Origin: JAEUTH01 sp039931675
Lineage (GTDB): Bacteria; Bacteroidota; Bacteroidia; AKYH767-A; OLB10
NCBI GenBank assembly: GCA_039931675.1
Contig: JBDTRM010000046.1
Span: forward strand, 1 to 64,000
Direction of reading: 5' to 3'
DNA: 64,000 bases
Shown here: positions 24,456 to 34,763 of the stretch, one piece after another
Layout: the number at the start of each line of letters is the position of its first letter
Numbering within the stretch: position 1 is the stretch's first letter
Made by a program: the position numbers and the translations under genes
The notes under the pieces: generated by a model
Told to the model about the DNA's origin: nothing
The model's database searches: none
The model's input: the letters and a program-made list of their open reading frames with translations, nothing else

Positions 24456-24968
24456 TCAATTCATCTTTAGATTTTCATCTATCCATGCATCTAACTTTCC
24501 GTCCGCATCACTCTTTATGAGCTTATCCATATTTTTATCTTTCTGGATTCCTTTGCCCGTCTTATAAACGCTTATCATATCATGGAGAGCGGCCTTCTGC
24601 TTAGGTCGTATATCTTTTGAGTAATTGTTTTCGAGAACATATTTTGCAGATGATGCCATAAAGAGCACTAACATCCCTTCATTTTTTTTGTCAAAGTTCA
24701 TAATAGTCTCATTGATTTCTACGCTTACCGAAGGACTTCCGTTTATCCATTTTACAACAAATGCCGATACATCTTTTCGTTTTTCAATCTGCTCATTGGA
24801 TGGAGTTTCTTTAAGCCATTTAGCCGCTTCGATAATACTTTTTTCATACTGGGCATAATCTTCGGCCAATACAAACTGGTAGTCTTTAGGAACTTCGAAA
24901 CTCTGAGCGCAAAGATTTTTTGCGGTTAGGATAAATAAGCTGACAAGAATTAAATTGATTGTTTTCAT
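24456..24968 (-). CDS. Exported hypothetical protein
   Basis: 170 residues. Signal peptide to about residue 21 (FILTAKNLCAQS). Mature part helical and charged (QYEKSIIEAAKWLKETPSNE, KYVLENNYSKDIRPKQKAAL). No recognised domain. Lies downstream of the transglutaminase-like genes on the same strand, 40 nt after the last one, and could be the fourth gene of that operon. Confidence 0.65.
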   Translation of the reverse strand: MKTINLILVSLFILTAKNLCAQSFEVPKDYQFVLAEDYAQYEKSIIEAAKWLKETPSNEQIEKRKDVSAFVVKWINGSPSVSVEINETIMNFDKKNEGMLVLFMASSAKYVLENNYSKDIRPKQKAALHDMISVYKTGKGIQKDKNMDKLIKSDADGKLDAWIDENLKMN

Positions 24969-25007
24969 AATTTTTGATTTTAATTTATTTGAGATTGTAA
25001 TTGCTGA

Positions 25008-27122
25008 CTATAAAGTTTTTTCGAGCACAAGCGTTACCTTGTTAAAATCGGCAGATGCATTTATAACTTTCCTGAACTGATCATATTGATTAACAGGATA
25101 AGTTAGATTATTATAGAACTCATGAATTTTTATTTCGATTTTATTTTCGCTTTGCGTGTAGCTGGAAATAAATCCCATAGTGGGCGAACCGGTTTCGCCA
25201 CCGGTAATGTTCATATTGATTGCATCAAGTCCTTTGGCAACATAACCTGTAGGAACTGTAATGGTAATAGTGCGGTCGAGATTATGGGGGAAGTTAATTT
25301 CCATTGGTTTCTGGCGTGGCTTATCCTGGTACATTTCTACCTGCGGACCTATAACCGCTCCAACTTTGAAGAGGTATGTTTTATCAGCTTTTTCGAGCAA
25401 TGATGAATAAGTGATATCGGCATTAATTATAAAATCTTTATCAGCTTCATTAGTATTGAGGTTATAATTTGAAGCATCTATATTAACCACTTTGGCGCCT
25501 TCAACTCCCATTTTCATTACCTCATCCAATAGCTCTTTCTTTTTGTCGGGCTGGGCATAAAAATAATAAGGACGCACGCCAATGGCTGCAAAACCAGCCA
25601 TGCTGCGATGCGTATGCTGCACCACCTGGAGCATATCCTGCGAAAACCTGATTGCAATTTCCATATTGTCGTGGCTGGTTGCTGCGGTGGCATCGGGTAA
25701 TTTCTTTATAGTAGTCACGCCTGAAACAATGTCGCCCAGCCCCACTTCTTTTATAAACAGTGCATAGCAGCCGCTGTATTGCGCAGGCGGATCGCCCACC
25801 CTTGAAACAAAGTTTGCCGGCATTACATATTTATTAATTGAAGGATAAAAAAACATCACATCTTCAAGATAATTCCATGATTCAAAATCGGGATCAAACC
25901 GCCTCGAGTATCTGCTTGAGGTTACAACTATCTCCAGTTTTAAACCGGCAATCTTAGACAAGGCAAAACATAATTTATTGGCACCAAATTCATCTGCTAT
26001 CTCTTTTTTAATTACGGTAGCAAGGTTGTCACCATCAGCATTTTCGCGAATATCAAAAGAGGTTTTAATGCAGCTTTCAATGGCTCTTACTTTATCCTCG
26101 TCTGTTTTGCTTTTCAGGTCAAGCTTTGAAGCCAATTTTTCAACAGCCTTTGTTTCATCTTTTTCCATTGTGCTGAGGCGCTGATAAAATTTATTACCGG
26201 CATCAGCGAAAGACATCAGGTTCGTTTTACCTGTTGAAGTGTTTTGCGAAAGCTTATATTCTATCCTGGTAAGATTTGCATCTTCTATTGCATATTTTTC
26301 ATCATTAGATGGTGCAACATTATTAAACACTGCTGTAACAAAGCGTTTTTTACCGATAAGTGTATCCGGCATGTTACAAGTACCGTTATATACTTTGGCT
26401 TTCATAATAAGATTTTCAGGGCTTATAATATCCAATTCAAACTGGCGCGTCAACACACCTGATTGAACAAATTCACTGCTGCCTGAATAAGTAGTATAGC
26501 GCTTAGTGGTATAATAATATTCAAGCTCGCTCCCTTTTTCAAGACCATCCACTGCAAGCGACATATAAACCTGCCCCTTCTCGGTAACAGGTTTCATTTC
26601 GCCAAGCAGCATTTCTTTTGATTTGCCTCCGCTGTTTACCGATCTTGCTTTAAAGGATATCAGCATGTCAGGGTTCCTCACAGGGATATATATTTTATTA
26701 TACTCATCTACTGATTTACTTTCATTAATATGAACGATGCGATGCCGGAAATAATATTGCTCAATTTCACCATCTTTATTATAGATGTATTCAATTACAC
26801 GCTTATCTGTAATAACCACCACAGGCTCGGCTGCTTCAGTTGCACTGAGCTGGTGAATTGCCGAACTGCCTTCCCATTCGTAGTTTCTCATTTCAATACT
26901 CTGCGACCATGCGCAGAAGGGAAGAAAGATTGCGATTAATAATACTTTACTTTTAAAATGGATAAATAATCCGGCAGAATATTTTGAATTAAAGATATCG
27001 AACAAACGAATTAAGAATTTAGAAGTACACCGTTTTAAACTTCTAAATTCCATTGTTCTAATGTTCTGAATTCTTAATTCATTTTGATCTTGGATTGTCC
27101 ATGTCAGAGATTTACTTTTCAT
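25008..27122 (-). CDS. DUF3857/transglutaminase-like exported protein, probably inactive
   Basis: 704 codons in the longest frame. The start is uncertain: the first ~55 residues come from AT-rich palindromic sequence, and the signal peptide (KVLLIAIFLPFCAWSQ) begins near residue 58, so TTG 27005 or a nearby codon is more likely than ATG 27122. DUF3857-like beta domain first (IYNKDGEIEQYYFRHRIVHI), then a transglutaminase-like fold. The catalytic triad is not visible: where the neighbour has GDCKDKS, this one has EFGANKLCFALSKIAG, and the His and Asp positions read WNYL and FYPS. It may have become a binding protein. Third gene of an operon with the TPR/MORN giant. Confidence 0.72.
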   Translation of the reverse strand: MKSKSLTWTIQDQNELRIQNIRTMEFRSLKRCTSKFLIRLFDIFNSKYSAGLFIHFKSKVLLIAIFLPFCAWSQSIEMRNYEWEGSSAIHQLSATEAAEPVVVITDKRVIEYIYNKDGEIEQYYFRHRIVHINESKSVDEYNKIYIPVRNPDMLISFKARSVNSGGKSKEMLLGEMKPVTEKGQVYMSLAVDGLEKGSELEYYYTTKRYTTYSGSSEFVQSGVLTRQFELDIISPENLIMKAKVYNGTCNMPDTLIGKKRFVTAVFNNVAPSNDEKYAIEDANLTRIEYKLSQNTSTGKTNLMSFADAGNKFYQRLSTMEKDETKAVEKLASKLDLKSKTDEDKVRAIESCIKTSFDIRENADGDNLATVIKKEIADEFGANKLCFALSKIAGLKLEIVVTSSRYSRRFDPDFESWNYLEDVMFFYPSINKYVMPANFVSRVGDPPAQYSGCYALFIKEVGLGDIVSGVTTIKKLPDATAATSHDNMEIAIRFSQDMLQVVQHTHRSMAGFAAIGVRPYYFYAQPDKKKELLDEVMKMGVEGAKVVNIDASNYNLNTNEADKDFIINADITYSSLLEKADKTYLFKVGAVIGPQVEMYQDKPRQKPMEINFPHNLDRTITITVPTGYVAKGLDAINMNITGGETGSPTMGFISSYTQSENKIEIKIHEFYNNLTYPVNQYDQFRKVINASADFNKVTLVLEKTL

Positions 27123-27186
27123 TGATGTAATTTTGAATGATGAATGACGAATAACCTTATACCCTATACCCCAATACCCTTATACC

Positions 27187-29115
27187 CTAATTCTGCTGAA
27201 GCACCACTACCTGCGAGTAAGCATCGTTTAATTTATTGATCATTTTGTTCCAGTCGTCAAATTGATTTGTCTCTTTCACAAGTGTATCAAATGAAATTGT
27301 TTTTTCCATCCAAACTTTATTTCCCGCGGTATGATAAACAATATTGTATCCGAAAAAGCCTGATTTGTATTCACTGTTTTCAGGCACCTTGAATAAATTA
27401 TATCCTGAAGGAATTGTAAGTACAGTTATCTGCCTGAGAATATATTTGTAATCGTACTGCTTTTCCTTTTTAGTTTTACTTGTCTCAATCAGCTCACCCT
27501 GCAGCGATTTTTTCAAATGCATATTTACATACATTTTATTGTCTATCTGCTTGGTGTAAACCGGAATCGTCACGTTATAATTAAAAATTGCTGTGTCGCT
27601 GTAATCGTTCACACCTTTCCAGGTGATGGAATCAATTTTACACTTGTTATTGCCGAATTCAAAACTCTGAGCCATGCCCTCCTGCTTATCTTTTTCTGAA
27701 ACATCAGAAAATGCATTTGAAATCATATAATTAAAAAAACCGCCATAGCTTGAGTGCCCCGTGCCTTTAATAGTAGTGCCGTCAAAAGTTATATCAAGAG
27801 AATCTGTTTTGAAATTTTTTTCCTTTTCAATAACCGGCACTTTTGCAATTACAAATGAATCGGCATTGATAGCAATCAGCGCTTCTTTACACTGGATAAA
27901 AGAAGAGGGATAGCCGAAGGCAAGACCTGATGCAGTGCCATCAAGGAAACACCATTGATCATGATAGCGCAATGAAATAATCATGTGATTGTCCACTACA
28001 GGCGTGGGTAATTCATGGTAAGAATAAGGAATGCTCCTGGTGCCTATCCAGGTAAAATAAGCAGGAATGCCGGCTGACTTGAAGAGCGCATACAATAAAC
28101 TGGATTTGTCTTTACAATCTCCATAACGCCTGGCATAAACCAACTCAGCATCGCGGGGAATAAAACCGCCCAGGCCATATTCGAATGCAATGTATTTTGT
28201 ATGGTCCTGCACCCAGTAATATATTGACTTGATTTTTTGCTTTTCATCGGTGATGCCCCGCGTAAGCGAATCAGCTAATAGCTGAATGGCGTCTGAGTTA
28301 GCTGTTACAAGCTGACTGATATGAGCATAATACCAGGTATATAATTGCTTAACATCACTCAGAACAGGTATCGTTTTATCATTAACGGTATATTTATCTA
28401 CATACAAAATAACATGCGGTGCATGCAGGCGCCAGTTGTCTTCTTCATCCTCATCATCGTAAGCCGGCCGGTTATTAGCCTGCCAGGTATAGGTAATGCT
28501 GTTTTTCATTTCCTTTTTTGAAAATTCAATTCCGGCAGTATCGCCCTTCAAAAGATATTTAAGGCTTACATTTTTAGGAAACGTAACTGAGTATTCCATT
28601 TTTGATGACGGAGAATAAGCGGCAAGAAAAAAAGGGGCAATGAAATGCGGATCCTTATATTGCTCATGGTAAGAATAAGAAGCTACTGCGCCTTGTTTCA
28701 ATGAAGGATAATCGAAATAGATTTGTTTAAGATCATCATAAAACACACCTCTCTTCCGGGGTTTGTCAACAAATGTTTCTTCCACTTCTATTTTCCTAAG
28801 CCTGCCATTACTTTGCGGTACATAGCTCTGCGCTTTCAGATTACTTATGGCCTCGTTCTCTTCATAATAATAAATTGACCTGCGCTTGTAAAGATTAGCC
28901 TTGTCATTTAAAAAAAGCAGATCGCTTGTATAATCAGTTCCTATTTCGAGCTTATCATCTTTAATGCTGATATTAATTGCCGCCTTGTTAGTAAGAAAAA
29001 AAGCATCAGCATAAGGGTACCTTTCCCTGATCCTTTCGGTATTAAAATCAGGCTGGGCAAATACGACCAGCGTACAGCATAAAAAATAAAGTGTTGATAT
29101 AAATATTTTCATCAT
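27187..29115 (-). CDS. DUF3857 and transglutaminase-like exported protein
   Basis: 642 residues. Signal peptide to residue 20 (CCTLVVFAQ). DUF3857 beta domain (about 60-240), transglutaminase core (about 285-400) with Cys334 in RRYGDCKDKSSLLYALF, His377 in VVDNHMIISL and Asp392 in CFLDGTA, then a C-terminal DUF2569-like/beta domain (VLTIPSGYNLFKVPEN). The active-site geometry fits an intact cysteine transglutaminase/protease fold; substrate unknown. The start overlaps the stop of the TPR/MORN gene by 4 nt, so the two are translationally coupled. Periplasmic. Confidence 0.87.
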   Translation of the reverse strand: MMKIFISTLYFLCCTLVVFAQPDFNTERIRERYPYADAFFLTNKAAINISIKDDKLEIGTDYTSDLLFLNDKANLYKRRSIYYYEENEAISNLKAQSYVPQSNGRLRKIEVEETFVDKPRKRGVFYDDLKQIYFDYPSLKQGAVASYSYHEQYKDPHFIAPFFLAAYSPSSKMEYSVTFPKNVSLKYLLKGDTAGIEFSKKEMKNSITYTWQANNRPAYDDEDEEDNWRLHAPHVILYVDKYTVNDKTIPVLSDVKQLYTWYYAHISQLVTANSDAIQLLADSLTRGITDEKQKIKSIYYWVQDHTKYIAFEYGLGGFIPRDAELVYARRYGDCKDKSSLLYALFKSAGIPAYFTWIGTRSIPYSYHELPTPVVDNHMIISLRYHDQWCFLDGTASGLAFGYPSSFIQCKEALIAINADSFVIAKVPVIEKEKNFKTDSLDITFDGTTIKGTGHSSYGGFFNYMISNAFSDVSEKDKQEGMAQSFEFGNNKCKIDSITWKGVNDYSDTAIFNYNVTIPVYTKQIDNKMYVNMHLKKSLQGELIETSKTKKEKQYDYKYILRQITVLTIPSGYNLFKVPENSEYKSGFFGYNIVYHTAGNKVWMEKTISFDTLVKETNQFDDWNKMINKLNDAYSQVVVLQQN

Positions 29116-32100
29116 TCATAAGGGATATCGTTAACGTAACGCAATTTCTTTTTCTGCTTTCCTGTAACATCATCATAGGTAATGAGCAAACCTTCCTTTG
29201 ATCCGTTTAAATAATTTTCCTGTTTTACAAGAATGCCTTTTTCATTATAGTATTTGCTGCTGCCATACAGATTGCCTCCTAAATAGTTCTTTTCGTTTTT
29301 AGTTTGCCCGTTATCGTAATATTCTTTGGACAATCCACTCTCATCACCAGCTATAAAAACTTCTGTTGATTCAATTTTTCCATTCATATAATAATAAGTT
29401 CTCTTGCCTTCGTTGAATCCATCCATTACATTAATTTCGGCTGATTTGTTTCCGTTTGGGTAATATGAAGTAAAACTTACTGTTTGCTTTATCACAGGAA
29501 CGTCTTCAATATACTTTCCATTTTTGTCCAGGTAGCTATAGGCAATAATATTTCCATCACTGTATTTTAACCTGTAACGGGGAGTAATACCATCTGCTGC
29601 ATAGTAAACGAAATAACCTTCACGCTCATCACGCTTATATTTTCCGGTCAGCGAAAGTTTTCCTTTATCATCGTACCAGAACGCGCTGTCTTCAACATCG
29701 CCCTGCCTGTAATGAAAAACTGAAGATATGGTTCCGTTTTCATTATAGTTTTTTGAAATACTGTCAATGAGGTTGTTTTTGTAAAAATCTTCATCCTTCA
29801 CTTTCCCATTATAATAATATTCCACACGCTTGCCATTGCGCTGGCCGTTGGCAAAGGATTGTACAATCCTTTTTTCTCCGTTAGGGAAAAACCAGGTTCC
29901 CTCTCCGTCTTTTTCCCCGTTTTTAAAAGTTACTTTCTGGTCAACTGACTTATTTAAATGCAGCGATTTGAAATCAAGAGCTCCCTTGATAAATTCCTGG
30001 CGACATATTATATGATTAGCAGTATCATACGATGAAGATACTGCCAGCAAGTCATTTTCATCAAAGCAGTTTTCATATTGCAGCCTTCCTGATTCATCAA
30101 ACTGTTGCTGACAGCCATAACTTTTGTCGTTAAGGTAATAATTGATTTCTGAAATGGTTTTGTCAGGATAATACTCATGCCATTCGCCCTGCGCCATATC
30201 ATCCGCATACCAGCCCTCTTTTTGAATATTGCCGTTTTTATAATAATAAATTAAATATCCGTCAACCTTGCCATCTTTATAAGCCGCCTTTTCTTTCACA
30301 TTGCCGTTTTTAAAATAATAAGTTGCCTCCCCGTTTTTAAGCCCATCTTTATAATTGATCTCATTAACTTTTTTACCTGTTTTGTGATATGAAGTCCACA
30401 AGCCTTCAACTTTACCATCCACCAATTTGCCTTCAGTATTTTTACACGAGCCAGCAGGAAACCACGATACGAAATCAAGCTTTCCGCCCTTCTCCTCTCC
30501 CTGCGAAATAATTTTACCGGTTTTATCCATGTACTTGTACTTCTTCATATTACCATTCTTATATTGAATTTCGGCATATTGAATTCCATCATCATCATCA
30601 AACAGTTTATTTAATCCATCTATTGTTCCGTTATTCATTTCGCTTTCTGAGTATAGCTTTCCGTTTTCATGAAACTCTTTCCATATACCGGTTTCTTTGC
30701 CGCCTTTAAACGAACCTGTTCTTTTCAAAATCCCATTATCAAAATAAACCTTCCACTCTCCTTCATAAAGATCATTAACCACTTTGCCTTCGCTCATTAG
30801 TGTTCCGTCAGGGTTGTATTTTTTCTGGGTTCCGTTTTCTTTTCCGTTTATATAAGTTGTTTCGATGTACAGTGTGCCGTCACTGTAATACTCGTGATAG
30901 CTTCCATCGTTCAGGTTATTTTTACTTGAATACTTCTTTTTTAATTTTCCGTTTTCATGATTAATGATTATTTCGCCTTCGGTTTTTCCATCTTTAAAAG
31001 TTCCTTTTGCGCTCATTACACCTGTTGAATAGTAGTACTCAACTACACCCTGGTAAATCTCATTTTGATAAGTTCCTTTTTCGCTTAACTGGCCGTTTTT
31101 GTAAAACGACTGCGATAACCCGCTTACTTTATCATTATCATAATTTACAATCTTACGAAGCCCGCCTTCAGGATAATAATATTTCCACTCACCCTGTACC
31201 AGGCCTTTATCATTATAATTTCCAAAGCTTTTTACACCACCTGAAGGATGAAAGTAAACCCATGGCCCTTTATTAATTTTTGCTTTTGTATCATAATCGC
31301 CCACTGATTTTATATTCTTGTTGTTATAAAGATTAATATAACCTGTGAATTCGTTGCCATTAACTTTTATCTTTTCCCTGTTCATTTTAAAGGCAACATA
31401 ATCGCCTGCAAAGTCAACCATCTTATCAATTTTTGATTTATTGTCTTTATAAGCTTTTTGCACAGCATCTTCTTTCACTCCTCCAAATGACAGATACATA
31501 AGCGCATCGAAATAGTTGTTCTTCCATAGCTCGCTGAAAAGCGGAACATAAGTCTGCATCCAGAAACCCTTATCGGCTGCATTGTACTGTAGCTTTTCGT
31601 TTAAGGCTTGCATCGTTTTTACAATTTTAAGATAGGTGAGTTTTACATTTGTTTTGTATTTATCATCAAGAGCTGTTTTTGAGCGTATAATTTCATCAAT
31701 ATCTTCAAAGTGATCATTGCCATAAACAATATCAATTACCGAGTCTTTGTTTACTTTGTATTCACCACCGGCAATTTTTTCAATATTGCCTAATGCGCTA
31801 ACCGATCGCTTCGAGGTGTTTTCAATAAGCAAAAACATTTGGAAAGACAACAAAGCCTCTACAAACTTATTATTTCGCATAGCGAGCACTGCAAGTTGAA
31901 AATGACTGCCGGCATGCAATGGATTAAGGCGGATTGCTTTTTGAAAACATTGCACAGCCAGGCTGTCTTTATTATGCACGGCATAAGCCACACCCTTTTC
32001 AAAATAATACTTGTAGTGATAAGGAAACCGCTTTATTCCCTCATCGTAGCTGGCGATGGCCTTATCAAGACTATCAGCTATATCATAAGCATTGCCCAGT

Positions 32101-32423
32101 AAAAGGTAAAAGTTTATCGAGTATTCAGAATTAAGAGCTATTCCTTTTTTACAGGTTTCAATGGCTTTTATTGAATCGCCAGATGCCAGGTAACTCGTCA
32201 CCAGTTCTGAAAGCGCATAAGCGTAGTTAGTATCATTCCTGTTAATGCTCAGGTACTTTGCTATGGCTTCTTTAAACTTGCCATCATCATGCAATTTCAC
32301 GCCTTCGGTAATTGCTTCACCTGAATTTACGAGCGGAATACGTTGATGATCCTGCGCCTGCAGCTGAATTAAATTAATAAAAATTAATGCTGCTGTTAAC
32401 AGCGCTGATAAGATTGTTCGCAT
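29112..32423 (-). CDS. Giant TPR plus MORN/YwqK-repeat exported protein
   Basis: 1103 residues from ATG 32423, which opens a clean signal peptide (LTAALIFINLIQLQAQ). About five TPR units in residues 30-220 (KEAIAKYLSINRNDTNYAYA, LDKAIASYDEGIKRFPYHYK, AVQCFQKAIRLNPLHAGSHF). From about 370 to the end there are around 28 MORN-like repeats of ~22 residues of the YwqK type (GEWKYYYPEGGLRKIVNYDN is one). Such repeats form long beta solenoids. Likely a periplasmic or outer membrane scaffold for the two transglutaminase-like proteins encoded next. Confidence 0.87.
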   Translation of the reverse strand: MRTILSALLTAALIFINLIQLQAQDHQRIPLVNSGEAITEGVKLHDDGKFKEAIAKYLSINRNDTNYAYALSELVTSYLASGDSIKAIETCKKGIALNSEYSINFYLLLGNAYDIADSLDKAIASYDEGIKRFPYHYKYYFEKGVAYAVHNKDSLAVQCFQKAIRLNPLHAGSHFQLAVLAMRNNKFVEALLSFQMFLLIENTSKRSVSALGNIEKIAGGEYKVNKDSVIDIVYGNDHFEDIDEIIRSKTALDDKYKTNVKLTYLKIVKTMQALNEKLQYNAADKGFWMQTYVPLFSELWKNNYFDALMYLSFGGVKEDAVQKAYKDNKSKIDKMVDFAGDYVAFKMNREKIKVNGNEFTGYINLYNNKNIKSVGDYDTKAKINKGPWVYFHPSGGVKSFGNYNDKGLVQGEWKYYYPEGGLRKIVNYDNDKVSGLSQSFYKNGQLSEKGTYQNEIYQGVVEYYYSTGVMSAKGTFKDGKTEGEIIINHENGKLKKKYSSKNNLNDGSYHEYYSDGTLYIETTYINGKENGTQKKYNPDGTLMSEGKVVNDLYEGEWKVYFDNGILKRTGSFKGGKETGIWKEFHENGKLYSESEMNNGTIDGLNKLFDDDDGIQYAEIQYKNGNMKKYKYMDKTGKIISQGEEKGGKLDFVSWFPAGSCKNTEGKLVDGKVEGLWTSYHKTGKKVNEINYKDGLKNGEATYYFKNGNVKEKAAYKDGKVDGYLIYYYKNGNIQKEGWYADDMAQGEWHEYYPDKTISEINYYLNDKSYGCQQQFDESGRLQYENCFDENDLLAVSSSYDTANHIICRQEFIKGALDFKSLHLNKSVDQKVTFKNGEKDGEGTWFFPNGEKRIVQSFANGQRNGKRVEYYYNGKVKDEDFYKNNLIDSISKNYNENGTISSVFHYRQGDVEDSAFWYDDKGKLSLTGKYKRDEREGYFVYYAADGITPRYRLKYSDGNIIAYSYLDKNGKYIEDVPVIKQTVSFTSYYPNGNKSAEINVMDGFNEGKRTYYYMNGKIESTEVFIAGDESGLSKEYYDNGQTKNEKNYLGGNLYGSSKYYNEKGILVKQENYLNGSKEGLLITYDDVTGKQKKKLRYVNDIPYE

Positions 32424-32626
32424 GAGTTTAAGAAAATTTAAGAGGGCGCACAATGTAAATAAATGAGATGAAAACGATATAATTTTTTAAAAATTATTGC
32501 CTTCACTGTTCCCGTTTAAATTAGGGATTGTCTGCCTTGCTTTAAAAGGTTAATTGTTTTTATGAAAATAAATGTTCTGATAAGAATTAATCAGCAACCC
32601 TAAGAAATTTTTTTTTGATTATCCTG

Positions 32627-33568
32627 TTATTTGATTTTGCAATTCTTATCAATAAGATCATTTACCTCATCTCCATACATATCTGTAAATCCTTTTTTAA
32701 TAGCGGTATTTAAATCTTCGCATGCACTTTTTGTATCACCCTGCTCAATAAATATCAGGGCACGGTTACGGTAGGCATACGAATTAGAGGGAAGCAATTT
32801 AATGGATTGATTAATGTTTTTCATAGCATCTTTTACATTGCCGAGCTTTAGCTGCACGTACGCTAAATTGCTAAGAATATAGGGCAGCTTAGGATCAAGA
32901 CTGAGTGCTTTATTAAGATAAATCAGGGCGCTGTCATATTTTTCCATGCCTGAATAAATAAAGCCGATATTCTGCAATGCCATGGTGTCTTTAGGATTAT
33001 CCCGTACCACTTTAAAAAGTATTTCAAGCGCCTCTGGTTTTTCATCCAGATGCATTTTAGACATTGCCATGTTTATCATCGCTTTTCTGTTGGTGGTATC
33101 AGCATCGTAAACCGCTTTACTGTCATTATACGCTCCTTTATAATTTCTTGTAGCAAGATACTCTCCGCTCCGGCCTAACATCGAATTAAGCCTGATGGTA
33201 TCATTTGGGGCGTATTTTATTGCCATGTCGAGATCGTTGATAGCTTCGCGGAACATATTGGTAACAGAAAAAACCCGCGCACGCATTTCATAAGCTTCGG
33301 CATAATTGTTATTGAGCTTTATAGCCTGCGTGAGATCATTATATGCCAACTGCAACTCATCATTTTCGGAATAAGCCTCGCCACGTTTCAAAAAATAAAC
33401 TTCTTTGCTGTTATCCTTTTCAATGGCTTGTGTAAAAAGCTTTATCGCTTCTTTATATTTTCCTTTTTCAATTAAGCGGTTGCCTTCAACCAGGAAATTG
33501 TCAGGTTGCTGAGCGATTGAATACAAGCCGGTAAACAAACCAATAGTTATGAGTATGAATTTTTTCAT
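32627..33568 (-). CDS. Exported TPR protein
   Basis: 313 residues from ATG 33568. Signal peptide MKKFILITIGLFTGLYSIAQ. Seven to eight TPR motifs fill the rest (YKEAIKLFTQAIEKDNSKEV, LQLAYNDLTQAIKLNNNYAE, YDSALIYLNKALSLDPKLPY, VKDAMKNINQSIKLLPSNSY). Ends with Cys in LIDKNCKIK. Scaffold role presumed. Separated from the TPR/MORN gene by ~200 bp and probably transcribed alone. It marks the core side of the left border of array II. Confidence 0.87.
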   Translation of the reverse strand: MKKFILITIGLFTGLYSIAQQPDNFLVEGNRLIEKGKYKEAIKLFTQAIEKDNSKEVYFLKRGEAYSENDELQLAYNDLTQAIKLNNNYAEAYEMRARVFSVTNMFREAINDLDMAIKYAPNDTIRLNSMLGRSGEYLATRNYKGAYNDSKAVYDADTTNRKAMINMAMSKMHLDEKPEALEILFKVVRDNPKDTMALQNIGFIYSGMEKYDSALIYLNKALSLDPKLPYILSNLAYVQLKLGNVKDAMKNINQSIKLLPSNSYAYRNRALIFIEQGDTKSACEDLNTAIKKGFTDMYGDEVNDLIDKNCKIK

Positions 33569-33722
33569 CTTATTAAAATACGAAAGCAAATAAAATTTAT
33601 TGTTTTAAATATAAGGGTAGCTTCTTTATGATTGATGCAGCTTAATCGAATTAGAAAGGCGCAAGATACAACAAAATAATAAGGTTGTAGGGGACTTGGC
33701 AGAAGGAGGATTGGATAATTTG

Positions 33723-33760
33723 TTTTAGAATATTTGGATTGGTAAAGTAGCGAATAAATG
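33723..33760 (-). repeat. Repeat II, degenerate copy at array II border
   Basis: TTTTAGAATATTTGGATTGG and AAAGTAGCGAATAAATGG on the + strand: the whole repeat is recognisable with five or six changes. Confidence 0.65.
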
Positions 33761-33962
33761 GGTGGATTGTTGCCTGCCTTCGCTCACCCAGCCCTTAAAG
33801 GGCACTGCCACACAAGTGTTTAGCATCTTAATCATTCACTTTTGATTTTATTTCTTTTTTCTTTCCATCATAAAAAAAAATCATCATTAGAAACATAAGC
33901 GGGCTGAGCTCTTTAGCGCTCGGGGGAGCGCGGGAGTAAGAGTTATTTTTCAATTCCAGACT

Positions 33963-34003
33963 CATTTTATAAATATTTGGTTTACGCTAAGTAGGGAATA
34001 AAT
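33963..34003 (-). repeat. Repeat II copy
   Basis: CATTTTATAAATATTTGG then TTTACGCTAAGTAGGGAATA on the + strand. Downstream (minus direction) no gene follows before the border copy. Confidence 0.82.
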
Positions 34004-34100
34004 AGCTACGGAACGAGCTACAAGGACACTTATGAAATTGCAGGAAAGAAACGGAACAGAAAAAGATTTGAGGTTTTTGTGAAAAGGGGTGGCACGGGTT

Positions 34101-34763
34101 TTATTTTATCAATTTCCCTTTATTATATTTTTCTATTCTTATCAACTGATTATTCTCATCAAAATAAAACCAGTCACTGTCTTTGACCTGGCAACAAGTA
34201 ACACTATCGTATGATAGATAAGGGGGAAAAGTGTCGCGAACAGAAATTGTATCACAAATACTTTCAGGGAAATATTTGCCAATAGCTTTTAATGTTTTTG
34301 TTGAATCTTTATCCTCCCATACACCATAATATCCAGCACCATTGACAGAAAAGCCCCCACTTTTTTGTTTTCCATTTTCGTATTGCATACTATAAATCAA
34401 AGTATCATTAATTGTAACATTAGTATAAATTGAATTGTCTTCCCAGGTTGTTGATCTAATCTTCTTATCATGATAAAAGAATACTTCATACCTTAAGCTA
34501 TCATAAGTGTAATTTTTCCAAACTCCTTCTTTGAGTTTATTGATAATGTTGCCTTCAGCCTTTAAGGTTTCTTTATTGTACATTTTAACATAGTACTTTG
34601 AAGTATCATCGCAATTATAATATTTCCTCCTTTCCAAATTGCTCCAAAAATTATTATGTGAAGGTTGAACATTTACTATGCGTTCACATGGCTTATCGGA
34701 TTCGGTAAATGTCAATGAAAATGAACTCAGGAAAATTAACCAAAATGTTTGTCTGTAAGTCAT
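34101..34763 (-). CDS. Exported MORN/YwqK-like protein
   Basis: 220 residues. Signal-like N-terminus (FWLIFLSSFSLTFTES). MORN-type repeats: YNKETLKAEGNIINKLKEGV, WKNYTYDSLRYEVFFYHDKK, ending WFYFDENNQLIRIEKYNKGK. Such proteins are often annotated as YwqK-family, a label borrowed from an antitoxin and not proof of that role. Its ATG overlaps the stop of the upstream gene, so the pair is coupled and probably functions together. Confidence 0.72.
   Translation of the reverse strand: MTYRQTFWLIFLSSFSLTFTESDKPCERIVNVQPSHNNFWSNLERRKYYNCDDTSKYYVKMYNKETLKAEGNIINKLKEGVWKNYTYDSLRYEVFFYHDKKIRSTTWEDNSIYTNVTINDTLIYSMQYENGKQKSGGFSVNGAGYYGVWEDKDSTKTLKAIGKYFPESICDTISVRDTFPPYLSYDSVTCCQVKDSDWFYFDENNQLIRIEKYNKGKLIK

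Larger units (their letters stand above)
33590..34100. other. Gene-free stretch with two repeat II copies
   Basis: No convincing gene. It holds a degenerate and a good copy of repeat II about 240 bp apart, with only a GC-rich palindrome-like stretch (GCTCTTTAGCGCTCGGGGGAGC near 33906-33930) between them. An open + frame at about 34006-34080 (SYKDTYEIAGKKRNRKRFEV) has no start codon and may be a gene remnant. The stretch looks like an emptied or decayed cassette. Confidence 0.5.

Noticed and set aside
34006..34100. Protein-like + frame (SYKDTYEIAGKKRNRKRFEV)
   Set aside because: No start codon, begins at a repeat boundary and soon runs into the antisense of a real gene; at most a relic, noted only within the gene-free stretch.
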